Source: Flavobacterium enshiense (lineage in GTDB: Bacteria > Bacteroidota > Bacteroidia > Flavobacteriales > Flavobacteriaceae). Taken from it: a stretch of 64,000 bases of DNA. The stretch is from NCBI RefSeq assembly GCF_022836875.1, contig NZ_CP090376.1, forward strand, positions 1,178,001-1,242,000, given 5' to 3'. The notes below the pieces were generated by a model. That model ran no database searches. It worked only from the letters and a program-made list of their open reading frames with translations, and was not told the DNA's origin. A program made the position numbers and the translations under genes. Below are positions 1 to 9,632 of the stretch, in pieces. How positions within the stretch are numbered: position 1 is the stretch's first letter; each line of letters starts with the position of its first letter.

Positions 1-170
1 TTTTGGAAATTTTAGTTTTTTTTGTCTTTAGTACTTTTGTGGTATTTGGTATTAGAGGCTTTTTTGAGATGTATTCTCAGAAATTCGCCAATGTTATATT
101 ATTCATAACAGGTTTATTGTTAACAGTGGTGATTTTTATTTTATGTTATCAGGTGCTTTCACTTGAATAA
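1..170 (+). CDS. C-terminal end of a membrane protein (partial)
   Basis: An open frame enters from the left edge (first complete codon at base 3) and stops with TAA at 168-170. The visible 55 residues contain two strongly hydrophobic segments, roughly residues 4-17 and 30-50, separated by a short stretch containing RGFFEMYSQK, so this is the end of an integral membrane protein with at least two helices. It is followed by a strong terminator. The family cannot be recognised from this fragment, and the start lies outside the window. Confidence 0.6.
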   Translation, partial: LEILVFFVFSTFVVFGIRGFFEMYSQKFANVILFITGLLLTVVIFILCYQVLSLE

Positions 171-210
171 TCCGAACGTTAGAATAGATACATTTTAGTT
201 TGTTAGTTTG

Positions 211-246
211 AACATCCCGATAATTTTTTATCGGGATGTTTTTTTA
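211..246 (+). terminator. Rho-independent terminator of the partial membrane protein gene
   Basis: A perfect 12-bp stem (211-222 with 229-240, arms AACATCCCGATA and TATCGGGATGTT) with a six-base loop is followed by a run of seven T. The upstream flank is not A-rich enough to work well on the minus strand, so it mainly ends the plus-strand gene, though the converging folA may also use it. Confidence 0.9.
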
Positions 247-729
247 TGCCCGTATATAAGTTTGGTATGAAAAATCAAAAGCGTGTTTTTCGTCTTTCGG
301 ATGGAATTCTTCAAATATCAATTTCCATTCGTTTTGATTGATTTCCGGAAAAAAAGCATCGGCTTCCGGAGCAGCAAAAACGCGGGTAAGTTCAATTTTA
401 TCGGCAATTTTTATTGATTGACTGTAGATTTCCCCTCCGCCTATGATGAAAAAATCTTCTTCTTTCGGACAAATGTTTATGGCTTCCTTTAAAGAACCAA
501 CCACAAGGCAGCCTTCAGGAGCTTCATAGTTTTCCTGTCTTGTAATAATTACATGGGTTCGATTGGGTAACGGCTTTGGAAAGCTTTCAAACGTTTTTCT
601 TCCCATAATGATGTGATGGCCGGTAGTGATTTGCTTGAATCGTTTGAAGTCGTCGGGAAGGTGCCAGATCAAATCGTTATCTTTTCCTAATGCGTTATTT
701 TCTGCAGCTGCAGCAACTATAGTAATCAT
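244..729 (-). CDS. folA: Dihydrofolate reductase
   Basis: 161 residues, the normal length for a chromosomal DHFR. It reduces dihydrofolate to tetrahydrofolate with NADPH in the cytosol, regenerating the cofactor oxidised by thymidylate synthase. Visible signatures are the N-terminal strand MITIVAAAAENNALG, the WHLP segment with catalytic acid Asp27, the MGRKTFES nucleotide-binding motif near residue 42, and IIGGGEIY near residue 95. The start ATG overlaps the stop of the upstream 2TM gene by four bases, so the two are translationally coupled. thyA lies in the same orientation two genes upstream, which fits a thymidylate-cycle operon. Confidence 0.96.
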   Translation of the reverse strand: MITIVAAAAENNALGKDNDLIWHLPDDFKRFKQITTGHHIIMGRKTFESFPKPLPNRTHVIITRQENYEAPEGCLVVGSLKEAINICPKEEDFFIIGGGEIYSQSIKIADKIELTRVFAAPEADAFFPEINQNEWKLIFEEFHPKDEKHAFDFSYQTYIRA

Positions 730-1067
730 TGTTGTGAAATGTTGTTTTTTGAATTAAAATCTCTTTCGATTTGTTCCAGTTTTCGTTTCTGTTTCATGAT
801 TAATTTGTCAATTTGGGCGCGTTCCCATTTTTTGTTCATGAAACTGTCGGTTATAAATACCCTTATGAAATGCAGTGTGAAAATAAATCCCCAAAAGGCT
901 ATACCCCATTGATACCAATTGATTTCGGGTTTGACATCGAGTAATTTGTTGGCGACAATCATGAAAATGCTCCCCACGAAAAACAAAACAAAGTGAAAGT
1001 AAAGTCTCTTTTTTTGTTTTAAGCGTAAACGGGCATATTCGTACAATTCGTGTTGGTCGATTTCCAT
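726..1067 (-). CDS. 2TM domain protein
   Basis: 113 residues. Two hydrophobic helices (about residues 24-41 and 52-70) are flanked by basic, coiled-coil-like ends (YARLRLKQKKR before and KLIMKQKRKLEQIERDF after). This is the layout of the Bacteroidetes 2TM domain family, small inner-membrane proteins of unknown role that also occur fused to LytTR regulators. It sits between the MORN/TonB-C gene and folA and overlaps folA by four bases. No function can be assigned from sequence. Confidence 0.8.
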   Translation of the reverse strand: MEIDQHELYEYARLRLKQKKRLYFHFVLFFVGSIFMIVANKLLDVKPEINWYQWGIAFWGFIFTLHFIRVFITDSFMNKKWERAQIDKLIMKQKRKLEQIERDFNSKNNISQQ

Positions 1068-1125
1068 AAATAGATTTTACGGAATTAAAGTTAAGACTTT
1101 TGCTTCAATCTATCCTCTGGTAGAT

Positions 1126-2073
1126 CTAATTTATCTTTATTGTAATAGGGAGGGTGAACTGTGAACGAAATATTTTGCCTCTGTGAACTGCCGGAATCCA
1201 GTTCTTCATTTTATAAAGTGTTTTTTTTGCAGATTTTTCAATCTCCGCATTGTCACTCCGTAAAGTTGTTATTTCGTTGATACTGCCGTCTTTTTCAATA
1301 ACAAATCCAAATAGGACTCTTATTTCTTTGATGCCGCTTCTAATTTCAGGAGCGTCAAAGTGAGACACGAATGTTCTGTAGAAATGCTGGATGCCTTCTA
1401 CAGGTGCTGCCTGGGATTGGATTTTTGTGTAAGCATAAGTGCTATTCATCGAATCTACAGAGGTCCCATCGACTAATTGACCCTTTTTGTAATATTCTTT
1501 AAAAGCAAGGTTGCCAATTTTTGAAGTACCTTCCCACAACCCGTTTTTATATCCGTTCAGGATTTCCCCTTTTGCACTTTCCAGATCGGAAACCTCATTA
1601 TAAGTTCCGTTTCCGTTAAAAACTTTTTGTGTACCGTTTTCTTCCCAATAGTTTTTTATTAGTAATACGGATGTTTTTCTTCCGTCCTCATCCTCAAAAA
1701 TCAAATACTCGCCATCTGTCTTTTTGTTCCCGTTTTCATGCCAAAGAAAAAAATCGCCGTAAGGTAATCCTTTATCATACATAGTGCGCGATTGTAAGTT
1801 TCCGGATTCATAATAGCTGTTAAGTATTCCTTCTTTGGTTCTGGATAATTTGTTGTTGAGTATGCCTTCCGATTTTAATTTGCCTGATTTGTAATATTCA
1901 CTAACGTTGTACTGTTTTTTTTCTTTATGAAAATCTTTAATTACCAGATATGTTGTGTGATTGACATATTGTGTTTCACCTCCTATGGAGTCTAAATAAA
2001 AGGTTTTGTCTTGCTGGGCATAAAAAATAGTTGAAAAAAGGCATAGAAAAACCGACAATAAAAAATGTTTCAT
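1126..2073 (-). CDS. Secreted MORN-repeat (YwqK-like) protein with TonB C-terminal domain
   Basis: 315 residues starting with a signal peptide (MKHFLLSVFLCLFSTIFYAQ). Residues about 50-200 carry repeated YYxSGxLxSxG and WHENGNKKTDGEY units, the beta-hairpin repeats of the MORN-2/YwqK family. The last 90 residues (IRVLFGFVIEKDGSINEITTLRS to WIPAVHRGKIFRSQFTLPITIKI) match the energy-transducer TonB C-terminal fold, here without a membrane anchor or Pro-rich linker. It is therefore probably a periplasmic protein that uses the fold for binding rather than a true energy transducer. It lies between thyA and the 2TM gene on the same strand. Function is unknown. Confidence 0.75.
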   Translation of the reverse strand: MKHFLLSVFLCLFSTIFYAQQDKTFYLDSIGGETQYVNHTTYLVIKDFHKEKKQYNVSEYYKSGKLKSEGILNNKLSRTKEGILNSYYESGNLQSRTMYDKGLPYGDFFLWHENGNKKTDGEYLIFEDEDGRKTSVLLIKNYWEENGTQKVFNGNGTYNEVSDLESAKGEILNGYKNGLWEGTSKIGNLAFKEYYKKGQLVDGTSVDSMNSTYAYTKIQSQAAPVEGIQHFYRTFVSHFDAPEIRSGIKEIRVLFGFVIEKDGSINEITTLRSDNAEIEKSAKKTLYKMKNWIPAVHRGKIFRSQFTLPITIKIN

Positions 2074-2105
2074 TGTAGTGAAATGTGTTGATGTGTGTTT
2101 GTTAA

Positions 2106-2930
2106 TTAAATGGCGACCTGTCCTTTAATGTGAGGATGTGCATCGTAATCTACCAAAGTAAAATCTTCAAACTTAAAATCGAAGATATTTTTCACATTTG
2201 GATTTAAGACCATTTTTGGGAGTGGTTTCGGTTCGCGGGAAAGCTGTAATTCCAACTGTTCGATGTGGTTGTTGTAAATGTGGGCATCGCCAAAGGTGTG
2301 AATGAATTCTCCTGGTTGTAAATCGCAAACCTGAGCTACCATCATAGTGAATAGGGCATAAGACGCAATATTGAACGGAACGCCTAGGAAAATATCGGCA
2401 CTTCTTTGGTATAACTGACAGGATAATTTTCCATCGGCTACGTAGAATTGGAAAAAGGCATGGCAAGGAGGTAAGGCTGCTTTGCCATTGGCCACATTTT
2501 CGGAAAATGATTTTTTATCATCCGGTAAAACGGAAGGGTTCCATGCGGAAACCAGCATTCGCCTGCTGTTCGGATTTTTTTTCAGGGTGTCGATAAGCTC
2601 CTGGATTTGGTCGATTTCCTCACTGTCCCAGTTGCGCCATTGGTGACCATACACTGGACCCAAATCGCCGTTTTCGTCTGCCCATTCATCCCAAATACGT
2701 ACGCCGTTTTCTTTTAAATAGGCAATATTGGTTTCGCCTTTTAAAAACCAAAGCAATTCATGAATAATAGATTTCAGGTGCAGTTTTTTGGTGGTTACCA
2801 TCGGGAAACCTTCGCTTAAGTCAAAACGCATCTGGTAACCAAAAACACTTTTCGTTCCGGTCCCTGTTCTGTCCCCTTTTTGATTTCCGGTTTCTAAAAC
2901 GTGCTTAACTAAATCTAAATATTGTTTCAT
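2106..2930 (-). CDS. thyA: Thymidylate synthase
   Basis: 274 residues, slightly longer than the 264 of E. coli ThyA. It converts dUMP to dTMP using methylene-tetrahydrofolate and yields dihydrofolate for FolA. Visible features are the phosphate-binding DRTGTGT near residue 20, the nucleophile Cys156 in LPPCH, SRR near 122 for the second-subunit phosphate contact, [21 protein letters not shown], and the conserved C-terminal segment ending GQVAI. A roughly ten-residue insertion ([16 protein letters not shown]) precedes the active-site Cys. It shares strand and region with folA. Confidence 0.97.
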   Translation of the reverse strand: MKQYLDLVKHVLETGNQKGDRTGTGTKSVFGYQMRFDLSEGFPMVTTKKLHLKSIIHELLWFLKGETNIAYLKENGVRIWDEWADENGDLGPVYGHQWRNWDSEEIDQIQELIDTLKKNPNSRRMLVSAWNPSVLPDDKKSFSENVANGKAALPPCHAFFQFYVADGKLSCQLYQRSADIFLGVPFNIASYALFTMMVAQVCDLQPGEFIHTFGDAHIYNNHIEQLELQLSREPKPLPKMVLNPNVKNIFDFKFEDFTLVDYDAHPHIKGQVAI

Positions 2931-2999
2931 TTTTTATTGCTTTAGGCTTTAAGCTCTAAGCGTTTGTTTGTTAGTGTAATGCTGAGGTTTGCTGTGAAA

Positions 3000-3641
3000 T
3001 TAGGATTCCCTTTTCGAAATTTCGTCACGTATTTTAGCAGCTTTTTCATAATCTTCATTCTGAACTGTTCCTTCAAGAAGTTCGTAAAGTTCGGCTAAAG
3101 AATATTGGGAATAGGATTCGCCTGTTACGGATTCTTCTCCTACCAATCCGAAGGTTTCAGGGTTCTCCAGCGGATCATCGCTTTCTTCGGATGATTTGCT
3201 TTCTTCTGGCGGATTTATTTTCAGATAGATTCCTGCTTTGTCCAAAATGTTTTTGTAGGTAAAAATAGGAGCGTTGAAACGTAAGGCCAAGGCAATAGCG
3301 TCCGATGTTCTGGCATCGATGATCTCTTCAATACGGTCTCTTTCACAGATGATGCTGGAGAAGAAAACGCCGTCAACTAATTTGTGAATGATAACCTGTT
3401 TAACCACAATATCAAAACGATCAGCAAAGTTTTTAAATAAATCGTGAGTTAAAGGTCTTGGGGGACGAATTTCTTTTTCCAAAGCGATAGCGATGGACTG
3501 GGCTTCGAACGCACCGATAACAATAGGTAATTTTCTCTCACCATCCACCTCATTTAAAATTAGTGCATAAGCGCCATTTTGAGTCTGGCTGTATGAAATC
3601 CCCTTTATAGTTAGTTTTACTAAGCTCATATTTTTAGCCAC
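3000..3641 (-). CDS. Bifunctional nuclease domain protein with C-terminal UVR motif
   Basis: 213 residues. The N-terminal 140 residues match the DUF151/bifunctional nuclease family (LPIVIGAFEAQSIAIALE, RPLTHDLF, DARTSDAIALALRF), reported to have DNase and RNase activity in plants and bacteria. An acidic linker (EESKSSEESDDPLENPE) leads to a C-terminal UvrB/UvrC-type helical motif (LAELYELLEGTVQNEDYEKAAKIRDEISKRE). MSLVKL, four residues in, is an equally plausible start. It is the first gene of the minus-strand block ending at folA; 69 bases separate it from thyA. Confidence 0.85.
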   Translation of the reverse strand: MAKNMSLVKLTIKGISYSQTQNGAYALILNEVDGERKLPIVIGAFEAQSIAIALEKEIRPPRPLTHDLFKNFADRFDIVVKQVIIHKLVDGVFFSSIICERDRIEEIIDARTSDAIALALRFNAPIFTYKNILDKAGIYLKINPPEESKSSEESDDPLENPETFGLVGEESVTGESYSQYSLAELYELLEGTVQNEDYEKAAKIRDEISKRES

Positions 3642-3847
3642 TAAGGCCTTTGAGGCACAAAGTTTTTTGTTTGTTAATAGCTATTGGATATACTAATTTA
3701 CGTCAATTATATTAATAAATTATAAAAATATAATAGAATTGTGCTCTTCTTCCGATTGAATCGCTATATCTGTACTGAAAGTAAGAAATAAGTATCAAAT
3801 AAGAAAAGCTGACTGCAAAGTAACGAAAAAGTTTTGCTTCGGAAAAT

Positions 3848-3878
3848 AAAAAAACCATCTAAAAAAGATGGTTTTTTC
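3848..3878. terminator. Bidirectional terminator downstream of etfA
   Basis: A stem AAACCATCT/AGATGGTTT with an AAAA loop is flanked by A-runs on the left and T-runs on the right, so it can act on both strands. Its likely job is to end the minus-strand etfBA transcript. The rest of the 259-base gap between etfA and the nuclease gene is AT-rich with no gene. Confidence 0.8.
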
Positions 3879-3899
3879 TATTAGAATATGAGCGGAATT

Positions 3900-4868
3900 T
3901 TAGTGTTGCGCCGCTTTGAAAGCTTTTAATTTTTCGATTAATTGAGGAACTACCTGGAAAGCATCTCCAACTACACCGTAATCAGCCACTTTAAAGAAAG
4001 GAGCTTCCGGATCTGTGTTGATGGCTACTTTTACTTTAGAGGAGTTGATTCCTGCAATATGTTGGATAGCTCCTGAAATACCTACAGCAATGTATAAGTT
4101 AGCTGCTACCGGTTTTCCGGTTTGTCCAACGTGTTCACTGTGAGATCTCCAGCCTAAATCAGAAACTGGTTTTGAACAAGCTGTTGCCGCTCCAAGAACT
4201 GAAGCTAATTCTTCAATCATACCCCAGTTTTCTGGGCCTTTCATTCCACGACCTGCAGAAACCACGATTTCAGCATCAGCAATAGTTACTTTTCCTGTTA
4301 CTTTTTCTACTGATTCGATTTTTACCGAGAAGTCAGCATCGTTTAATGATGGAGCAAAATCTTCTTCAGTTAATGATGAAGTCGATTCTTTGATTCCGTA
4401 TGAGTTTTTAGCGATTCCCAATACTTTAACATCAGTAGTGATTTCAGTGATGTTGAAAGCTTTGTTTGAAAATGCGTTTCTTTTTACTGCAAAAGGCGAA
4501 GTGCTTTCCGGTAATGCTACTACGTTAGAAGCATAACCAGCGTTTAAACCTACTGCTACAAGCGGAGCTAAGTATAAAGAATCGGTTGTAGAAGATAAAA
4601 CCACGACTTTCGTTCCTTCTTTCTGGGCAGCCTGTTTGATAACATCAGCGTAAGCTTTTGCATTGAAAGAAGCCAATTTGTCGTTAGATACTTTTAATAC
4701 TTTGTCTACTCCGTATTTTGATAATTCAGAAACATCACCTGTATTTACAGTCACAGCCGTAACAGTTGTTCCCATCATTTCTGCAACTTTCTTAGCATAA
4801 GAAGCCAATTCGAAAGCTACTTTTTTAAATTTTCCTTCTGCTGATTCAGCGTATATTAAAATTGACAT
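3900..4868 (-). CDS. etfA: Electron transfer flavoprotein subunit alpha
   Basis: 322 residues, normal for EtfA/FixB. With EtfB it forms the soluble FAD/AMP heterodimer that takes electrons from acyl-CoA dehydrogenases to the quinone pool. The FAD-binding C-terminal half is clear: [14 protein letters not shown], then a Ser/His-rich [22 protein letters not shown] segment, [12 protein letters not shown] and [10 protein letters not shown]. The N-terminal half has the ETF alpha/beta fold ([14 protein letters not shown]). It lies 71 bases downstream of etfB on the same strand, the usual etfBA order, and ends at a strong terminator. Confidence 0.96.
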   Translation of the reverse strand: MSILIYAESAEGKFKKVAFELASYAKKVAEMMGTTVTAVTVNTGDVSELSKYGVDKVLKVSNDKLASFNAKAYADVIKQAAQKEGTKVVVLSSTTDSLYLAPLVAVGLNAGYASNVVALPESTSPFAVKRNAFSNKAFNITEITTDVKVLGIAKNSYGIKESTSSLTEEDFAPSLNDADFSVKIESVEKVTGKVTIADAEIVVSAGRGMKGPENWGMIEELASVLGAATACSKPVSDLGWRSHSEHVGQTGKPVAANLYIAVGISGAIQHIAGINSSKVKVAINTDPEAPFFKVADYGVVGDAFQVVPQLIEKLKAFKAAQH

Positions 4869-4939
4869 ATTTTCAGTATTTAAAAATTGAAAGATTTAAA
4901 GAATCAAAAATTTCGTAATTCGTAATTTTTAACTCGTAA

Positions 4940-5686
4940 TTAAATTACTTTCGCTTCGTTATGTAATAAGTTGATTAATTCGTCTAGGTTGTCCGGGCTA
5001 ACCAATTTTACTGCTGTTTTTGCAGCTGGTTTTTCGAATTTTACTGCTTTGGTAGCGTTGTCTGCTCCAACCGGTTCCAAAATAGTTAATGCTTTTGTTC
5101 TCGCGGTCATGATACCTCTCATGTTCGGGATACGCAAATCTTTTTCTTCTACCAAACCTTTCTGACCACCGATTACCAATGGTAAGTTAGCTGAAATGGT
5201 TTCTTTACCACCGTCGATTTCTCTAACAGCTTTAGCAGTTGTTCCGTTGATGTCTAAACCGATACAAGAGTTTACGAAATCGTTTCCTGTTAAGGCAGCT
5301 AGCATTCCCGGAACCATTCCTCCGTTATAATCCAACGATTCTTTACCGGCAATTACTAAATCATAACCTCCGTTTTTTACTACTTCAGCAAGCTGTTTTG
5401 CAACGAAGAAACCATCAGTAGGATTAGCGTTTACACGAATTGCTTCGTCAGCTCCTATAGCTAATGCTTTTCTTAAAGTAGCTTCTGCATCAGTACCTCC
5501 AACGTTCACAACGGTTACGTTAGCACCTTGTTGTTCTTTGAACCAGATGGCTCTTGTTAAACCGAATTCGTCATTAGGGTTGATTACAAACTGAACACCG
5601 TTAGTATCAAATTCGGAATCTCCATTAATGAAGTTAATTTTTGAAGTAGTATCAGGTACATGGCTGATGCAAACTAATATTTTCAT
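4940..5686 (-). CDS. etfB: Electron transfer flavoprotein subunit beta
   Basis: 248 residues, the normal length. Partner of EtfA; this subunit carries AMP and the docking surface for dehydrogenases. It opens with MKILVCISHVPDT and shows NPNDEFGLTRAIWFKEQ, ATLRKALAIGADEAIRV, IAGKESLDYNGGMVPGMLAALTG and the recognition-loop region RIPNMRGIMTARTK. It is the first gene of the etfBA pair. The spacer to etfA is low-complexity TAATTCGTAATT-like sequence with no terminator, so co-transcription is expected. Confidence 0.96.
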   Translation of the reverse strand: MKILVCISHVPDTTSKINFINGDSEFDTNGVQFVINPNDEFGLTRAIWFKEQQGANVTVVNVGGTDAEATLRKALAIGADEAIRVNANPTDGFFVAKQLAEVVKNGGYDLVIAGKESLDYNGGMVPGMLAALTGNDFVNSCIGLDINGTTAKAVREIDGGKETISANLPLVIGGQKGLVEEKDLRIPNMRGIMTARTKALTILEPVGADNATKAVKFEKPAAKTAVKLVSPDNLDELINLLHNEAKVI

Positions 5687-5986
5687 TTTTATAAAGTGTA
5701 AAGTTGATATTTCAATTTCAAGGGACGAATTTAAGTAAATATTTCAAATAAAATAGTATGCGTGCATATTAATTGTGAATTTGTTAGTGATTTGAAAAAT
5801 TATTCCTATTAAACGCAAAAAGAGAAGGTGATCTGGAGTTTTGGTTGCGAAGTTTTTATCAGAGCTTTTTAGGGAAGCGTTCATGAAAGCCGATTTTTAG
5901 ATGTTTTGATGTCTTTTAAAAATATTTTTTTTGAATTAATTCACCTTAATATTATATATCGTAACCGATAAGTAACATAAAATTTT

Positions 5987-5994
5987 TATTTTTG
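5987..5994 (+). promoter_or_regulatory. Putative -7 promoter element of pdhB
   Basis: TATTTTTG fits the flavobacterial -7 consensus TAnnTTTG and lies 32 bases upstream of the pdhB start. No convincing -33 TTG is seen at the usual spacing. The rest of the 339-base gap between divergent etfB and pdhB (5687-6025) holds nothing else I can identify. Confidence 0.5.
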
Positions 5995-6025
5995 CTCTTC
6001 AATTTTACAGAGATACATAGAACTT

Positions 6026-7003
6026 ATGAGAACGATACAATTTAGAGAAGCGGTTTGTGAGGCGATGAGCGAAGAGATGCGTCGTGACGAATCGGTATAT
6101 TTAATGGGTGAAGAAGTAGCGGAATATAATGGTGCCTACAAAGCATCAAAAGGAATGCTGGATGAATTTGGACCAAAAAGGGTTATCGATACACCGATTG
6201 CCGAATTAGGTTTCGCAGGAATCGCAGTAGGTTCTGCAATGAATGGTTGCCGTCCGATTGTGGAATTTATGACTTTCAACTTCTCGTTGGTAGGTATTGA
6301 CCAGATTATCAATAATGCAGCAAAAATGCGTCAGATGTCGGCCGGACAATTTCCAATGCCGATGGTATTCCGTGGACCTACAGCTTCGGCGGGTCAGTTA
6401 GGGGCTACGCACTCTCAGGCTTTCGAGAACTGGTTTGCCAATACCCCTGGCTTAAAAGTAGTAGTTCCTTCAAATGTATATGATGCTAAAGGATTGTTGA
6501 AATCGGCTATACGCGATAACGATCCGGTAATTTTCATGGAATCAGAGCAAATGTATGGTGATAAAGGAGAAGTGCCTGAAGGAGACTACACGATTCCTCT
6601 TGGTGTTGCCGATGTTAAAAGAGAAGGAACCGATGTAACGATTGTGTCCTTCGGAAAAATCATCAAAGAAGCTTTTATCGCTGCAGATGAATTGGCAAAA
6701 GAAGGTATCTCTTGTGAAATCGTCGATTTGAGAACGGTTCGTCCGATGGATTACGATTGTATCATCAACTCGGTGAAAAAAACAAACCGTTTGGTAGTGT
6801 TGGAAGAGGCTTGGCCGTTTGCGTCGGTAGCTTCTGAAATTACCTATATGGTTCAGGAAAAAGCTTTCGATTATTTGGACGCTCCAGTACAAAGAATTAC
6901 AACAGCAGATACACCAGCTCCTTATTCACCAACTTTATTGAAAGAGTGGTTGCCTAATGCAAACGACGTGGTTAAGGCGGTTAGAAAAGTAATGTATAAA
7001 TAG
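6026..7003 (+). CDS. pdhB: Pyruvate dehydrogenase E1 component, beta subunit
   Basis: 325 residues, standard for the E1-beta subunit of the heterotetrameric pyruvate/2-oxoacid dehydrogenase. It forms half of the thiamine-diphosphate site with E1-alpha, which is not in this window. Visible are MRTIQFREAVCEAMSEEMRRD, GEEVAEYNGAYKASKGM, DTPIAELGFAGIAVGSA, and the C-terminal transketolase domain with VDLRTVRPMDYD and VVLEEAWPFASVASEI. An isolated pdhB, away from E1-alpha and E2, is common in Flavobacteria. Pyruvate rather than a branched-chain substrate is inferred from overall resemblance. Confidence 0.9.
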   Translation: MRTIQFREAVCEAMSEEMRRDESVYLMGEEVAEYNGAYKASKGMLDEFGPKRVIDTPIAELGFAGIAVGSAMNGCRPIVEFMTFNFSLVGIDQIINNAAKMRQMSAGQFPMPMVFRGPTASAGQLGATHSQAFENWFANTPGLKVVVPSNVYDAKGLLKSAIRDNDPVIFMESEQMYGDKGEVPEGDYTIPLGVADVKREGTDVTIVSFGKIIKEAFIAADELAKEGISCEIVDLRTVRPMDYDCIINSVKKTNRLVVLEEAWPFASVASEITYMVQEKAFDYLDAPVQRITTADTPAPYSPTLLKEWLPNANDVVKAVRKVMYK

Positions 7004-7106
7004 ATTGTAAGATTTTTTAGAATATTAGATTTTTTGAATTGTTGAAGGATAAATCATCTAAAAATCTAAATAGTCCAAAAATCTAAAAATCTAATTAGTA
7101 TATTTG

Positions 7107-7144
7107 AAACTTCATCAGCAATTGTTGGTGAAGTTTTTTTTTTA
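7107..7144 (+). terminator. Terminator of pdhB
   Basis: The inverted repeat AACTTCATCAGCA/TTGGTGAAGTT (with two G-U pairs) around 7108-7135 is followed by ten T. It falls between pdhB and the DUF5686 gene, which argues against a TTG start at 7104 for the latter. Confidence 0.8.
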
Positions 7145-7151
7145 TCGGCCT

Positions 7152-9632
7152 ATGAAGAAGTTTTTACTGGTTTTAAGTTTTTTTATTTTTTATATCAGCA
7201 TGTCGGCACAGACCAAGGTGGGTGGAGTGATCTATGATGAAAACAACCAGCCGATGAGTTATGCCAATGTATATTTTAAGGGTTCGACCGAAGGAATCGT
7301 TTCGGATGAAAATGGGCGGTTCTATCTTCAATCCGATAAAACTTATAAGATACTGGTTGCGTCCTTTGTTGGATATAAGGCGGTAGAAATCTCCTTGACA
7401 AAATCGGTTGATCTTAACATGAAGATTACCATCAAACCGGATAATCAACTTCAGGAAGTTAAAATTTATACCGGAAAAACTTCAAAAAAGAACAATCCAG
7501 CCATTGATATTCTCCGAAAAATATGGGAACGTAAGAGGAAAAATGGATTGCACATGTTTGATCAGTATCAATACGATAAATACGAAAAAGTGGAATTTGA
7601 CTTGAATTCCATCGATAGTGCTTTCAAGGCAAATAAGATTTTTGAAGGCATGGAGTTTATCTGGGACAGAATTGACACTTCGAAAGTCACAGGAAAGGCT
7701 TTCTTGCCAATATTTATTAACGAAACGCTTAGTGAAGTTTACGCTGATAATGTCAAAGGAAAAAAGAAAGAAATAGTCAAGGCTAATAAAAATTCGGGTT
7801 TAGGAACCGGAGACGGTGTGAATACCTTTATTAAAGATTTGTATGCCGAGTATGATATTTATAATAATTACCTGAAATTTTTTGATAAGGATTTCGTAAG
7901 TCCGCTTTCCCGAACCGGTATCAACGTGTATAATTATGTGTTGTCAGACAGTGCTTTTATAGACAACAAATGGTGCTACAATATTATTTTCTATCCGCGA
8001 AGAAAAAATGAATTGACGTTCAAAGGTGATTTTTGGGTAAATGATTCCACATTTGCCATTAAAAAAATCAACATGGAGGCAAGTAAAAGTGCCAATATCA
8101 ACTGGGTGAAAGAGATTTATATTGAACAGGAATTCGATGTGCTCAACGATTCGGTATTTTTATTGAAAAGGGATCATATGATGTCGGATTTCAGTTTCTC
8201 CAAAAAGGAAAAATCAAAAGGAGTATATGGAAAACGAACCACTTTGGTGAAAAATCATAAGTTCAATATTCCTAAAGACGAGAAATTCTATAAGGAAGAA
8301 GTGGATGCTTATGACAGCGAAGTCTATACTAAACCTGATGAGTATTGGGAGGAAAATCGTTTTGAAAGCCTCAGCAAGAATGAAAAAGGGATTTATGGGC
8401 TTTTGGATACATTAAATACGATTCCGAAGTTCAAAAGGTTCTATAGCCTGGCCACTGTTCTTGCTAGTGGTTATATAGAGATGCCCAAATACAAGTTTGA
8501 TTACGGACCGGTGTACTCCACTTTCGGATATAATGATGTTGAAGGGTTGCGTTTGCGTGTTGGAGGAAGAACGTATTTTGGTCCCAACGATCCTTGGCGC
8601 TTACAAGGGTTTGCCGCTTATGGTTTAAAGGACGATCAATTTAAATACGGGATTTCCGGAAAGTGGTTGGTTGACAAGAAAAACAGATTGATCCTATCGG
8701 CAGGGCACAGAAGGGATGTGGAGCAAATAGGGGTGAGTTTGACCACTACAAACGATGTGTTAGGGCGTAGTTTTGCATCCAGTTCCTTGTTTTCAACCGG
8801 AACCAATAATAAACTGACTTCAATTAACCTGTCAATGCTTTCTGCCGAAATGGAGGTCGTAAAAAATTTGACAGTTGAAGCAAATCTTACCTACCGAACC
8901 TTAAAATCGGCGTCCGATCAATTTAGTTTGGATTATTTTGATGAAAACGGCACTATTCAGAGTCAGGTAAAACAGTCTGAAATCGAATTTAGGGTGGATT
9001 ATACTCCAAACCGAAGAACCATTGGGCATGGTGTCGAAAGATTGCTGGTAGATTACAATTTCACACGTTTTTTTGTCAATTACGCTCACGGTTTTAAAGG
9101 TGTTCTTGATAGTGATTTTGATTATAGAAAACTCCAGTTTTATTACAGACAGCCTGTTCTTATAGGAGGTTTTGGCCGTTTGTTCACTACCATGGAACTT
9201 GGGAAAATATTTAATGAAGTGCCTTTGGGCTTAATGGGAGTTGTTCCAGGTAACCAATCATGGTTTCAGATAGATAATACATTCAGTAATCTGCAGTATT
9301 ATGAGTTCCTTGTTGATCGATATGCCTCGTTTCATTTAGAACACCATTTTAACGGAAGGCTTTTTTCAAGGGTACCGCTGCTGCGAAAATTAAACTGGAG
9401 GGAAATTGTCGGTGTCAAAGGGGTAGTTGGTACTGTTTCAGATGAAAATATAGCTATAAATGCTTCCGGATTGGAATACCGCGCTCCGGAAAACGGATAT
9501 TGGGAATACCATGCAGGAATTGGGAATATTTTCAAGTGTTTCCGCTTGGATTTCAGTTGGAGAGGGAATTACTTAAATGTACCTGATGCTAATAAATTCG
9601 CCGTTAAAGGTTCATTTGGCTTCTATTTCTAA
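7152..9632 (+). CDS. DUF5686 outer-membrane protein with carboxypeptidase-like regulatory domain
   Basis: 826 residues from the ATG at 7152. A longer TTG-initiated frame from 7104 is possible but would run through the pdhB terminator and spoil the signal peptide, so I reject it. After the signal peptide (MKKFLLVLSFFIFYISMSAQ) comes a CarboxypepD_reg-like domain (TKVGGVIYDENNQPMSYANV to GYKAVEISL, residues about 20-95). The rest matches DUF5686, a predicted outer-membrane beta-barrel of the TonB-dependent-transporter type with many aromatic alternating strands and a Phe-terminated C-terminus (KGSFGFYF). Substrate unknown. The stop overlaps the next start by one base, implying coupling. Confidence 0.85.
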   Translation: MKKFLLVLSFFIFYISMSAQTKVGGVIYDENNQPMSYANVYFKGSTEGIVSDENGRFYLQSDKTYKILVASFVGYKAVEISLTKSVDLNMKITIKPDNQLQEVKIYTGKTSKKNNPAIDILRKIWERKRKNGLHMFDQYQYDKYEKVEFDLNSIDSAFKANKIFEGMEFIWDRIDTSKVTGKAFLPIFINETLSEVYADNVKGKKKEIVKANKNSGLGTGDGVNTFIKDLYAEYDIYNNYLKFFDKDFVSPLSRTGINVYNYVLSDSAFIDNKWCYNIIFYPRRKNELTFKGDFWVNDSTFAIKKINMEASKSANINWVKEIYIEQEFDVLNDSVFLLKRDHMMSDFSFSKKEKSKGVYGKRTTLVKNHKFNIPKDEKFYKEEVDAYDSEVYTKPDEYWEENRFESLSKNEKGIYGLLDTLNTIPKFKRFYSLATVLASGYIEMPKYKFDYGPVYSTFGYNDVEGLRLRVGGRTYFGPNDPWRLQGFAAYGLKDDQFKYGISGKWLVDKKNRLILSAGHRRDVEQIGVSLTTTNDVLGRSFASSSLFSTGTNNKLTSINLSMLSAEMEVVKNLTVEANLTYRTLKSASDQFSLDYFDENGTIQSQVKQSEIEFRVDYTPNRRTIGHGVERLLVDYNFTRFFVNYAHGFKGVLDSDFDYRKLQFYYRQPVLIGGFGRLFTTMELGKIFNEVPLGLMGVVPGNQSWFQIDNTFSNLQYYEFLVDRYASFHLEHHFNGRLFSRVPLLRKLNWREIVGVKGVVGTVSDENIAINASGLEYRAPENGYWEYHAGIGNIFKCFRLDFSWRGNYLNVPDANKFAVKGSFGFYF

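Noticed and set aside
7104..7151. N-terminal extension of the DUF5686 protein from a TTG codon
   Set aside because: These codons lie in the pdhB terminator and would precede a good signal peptide that starts with ATG at 7152.
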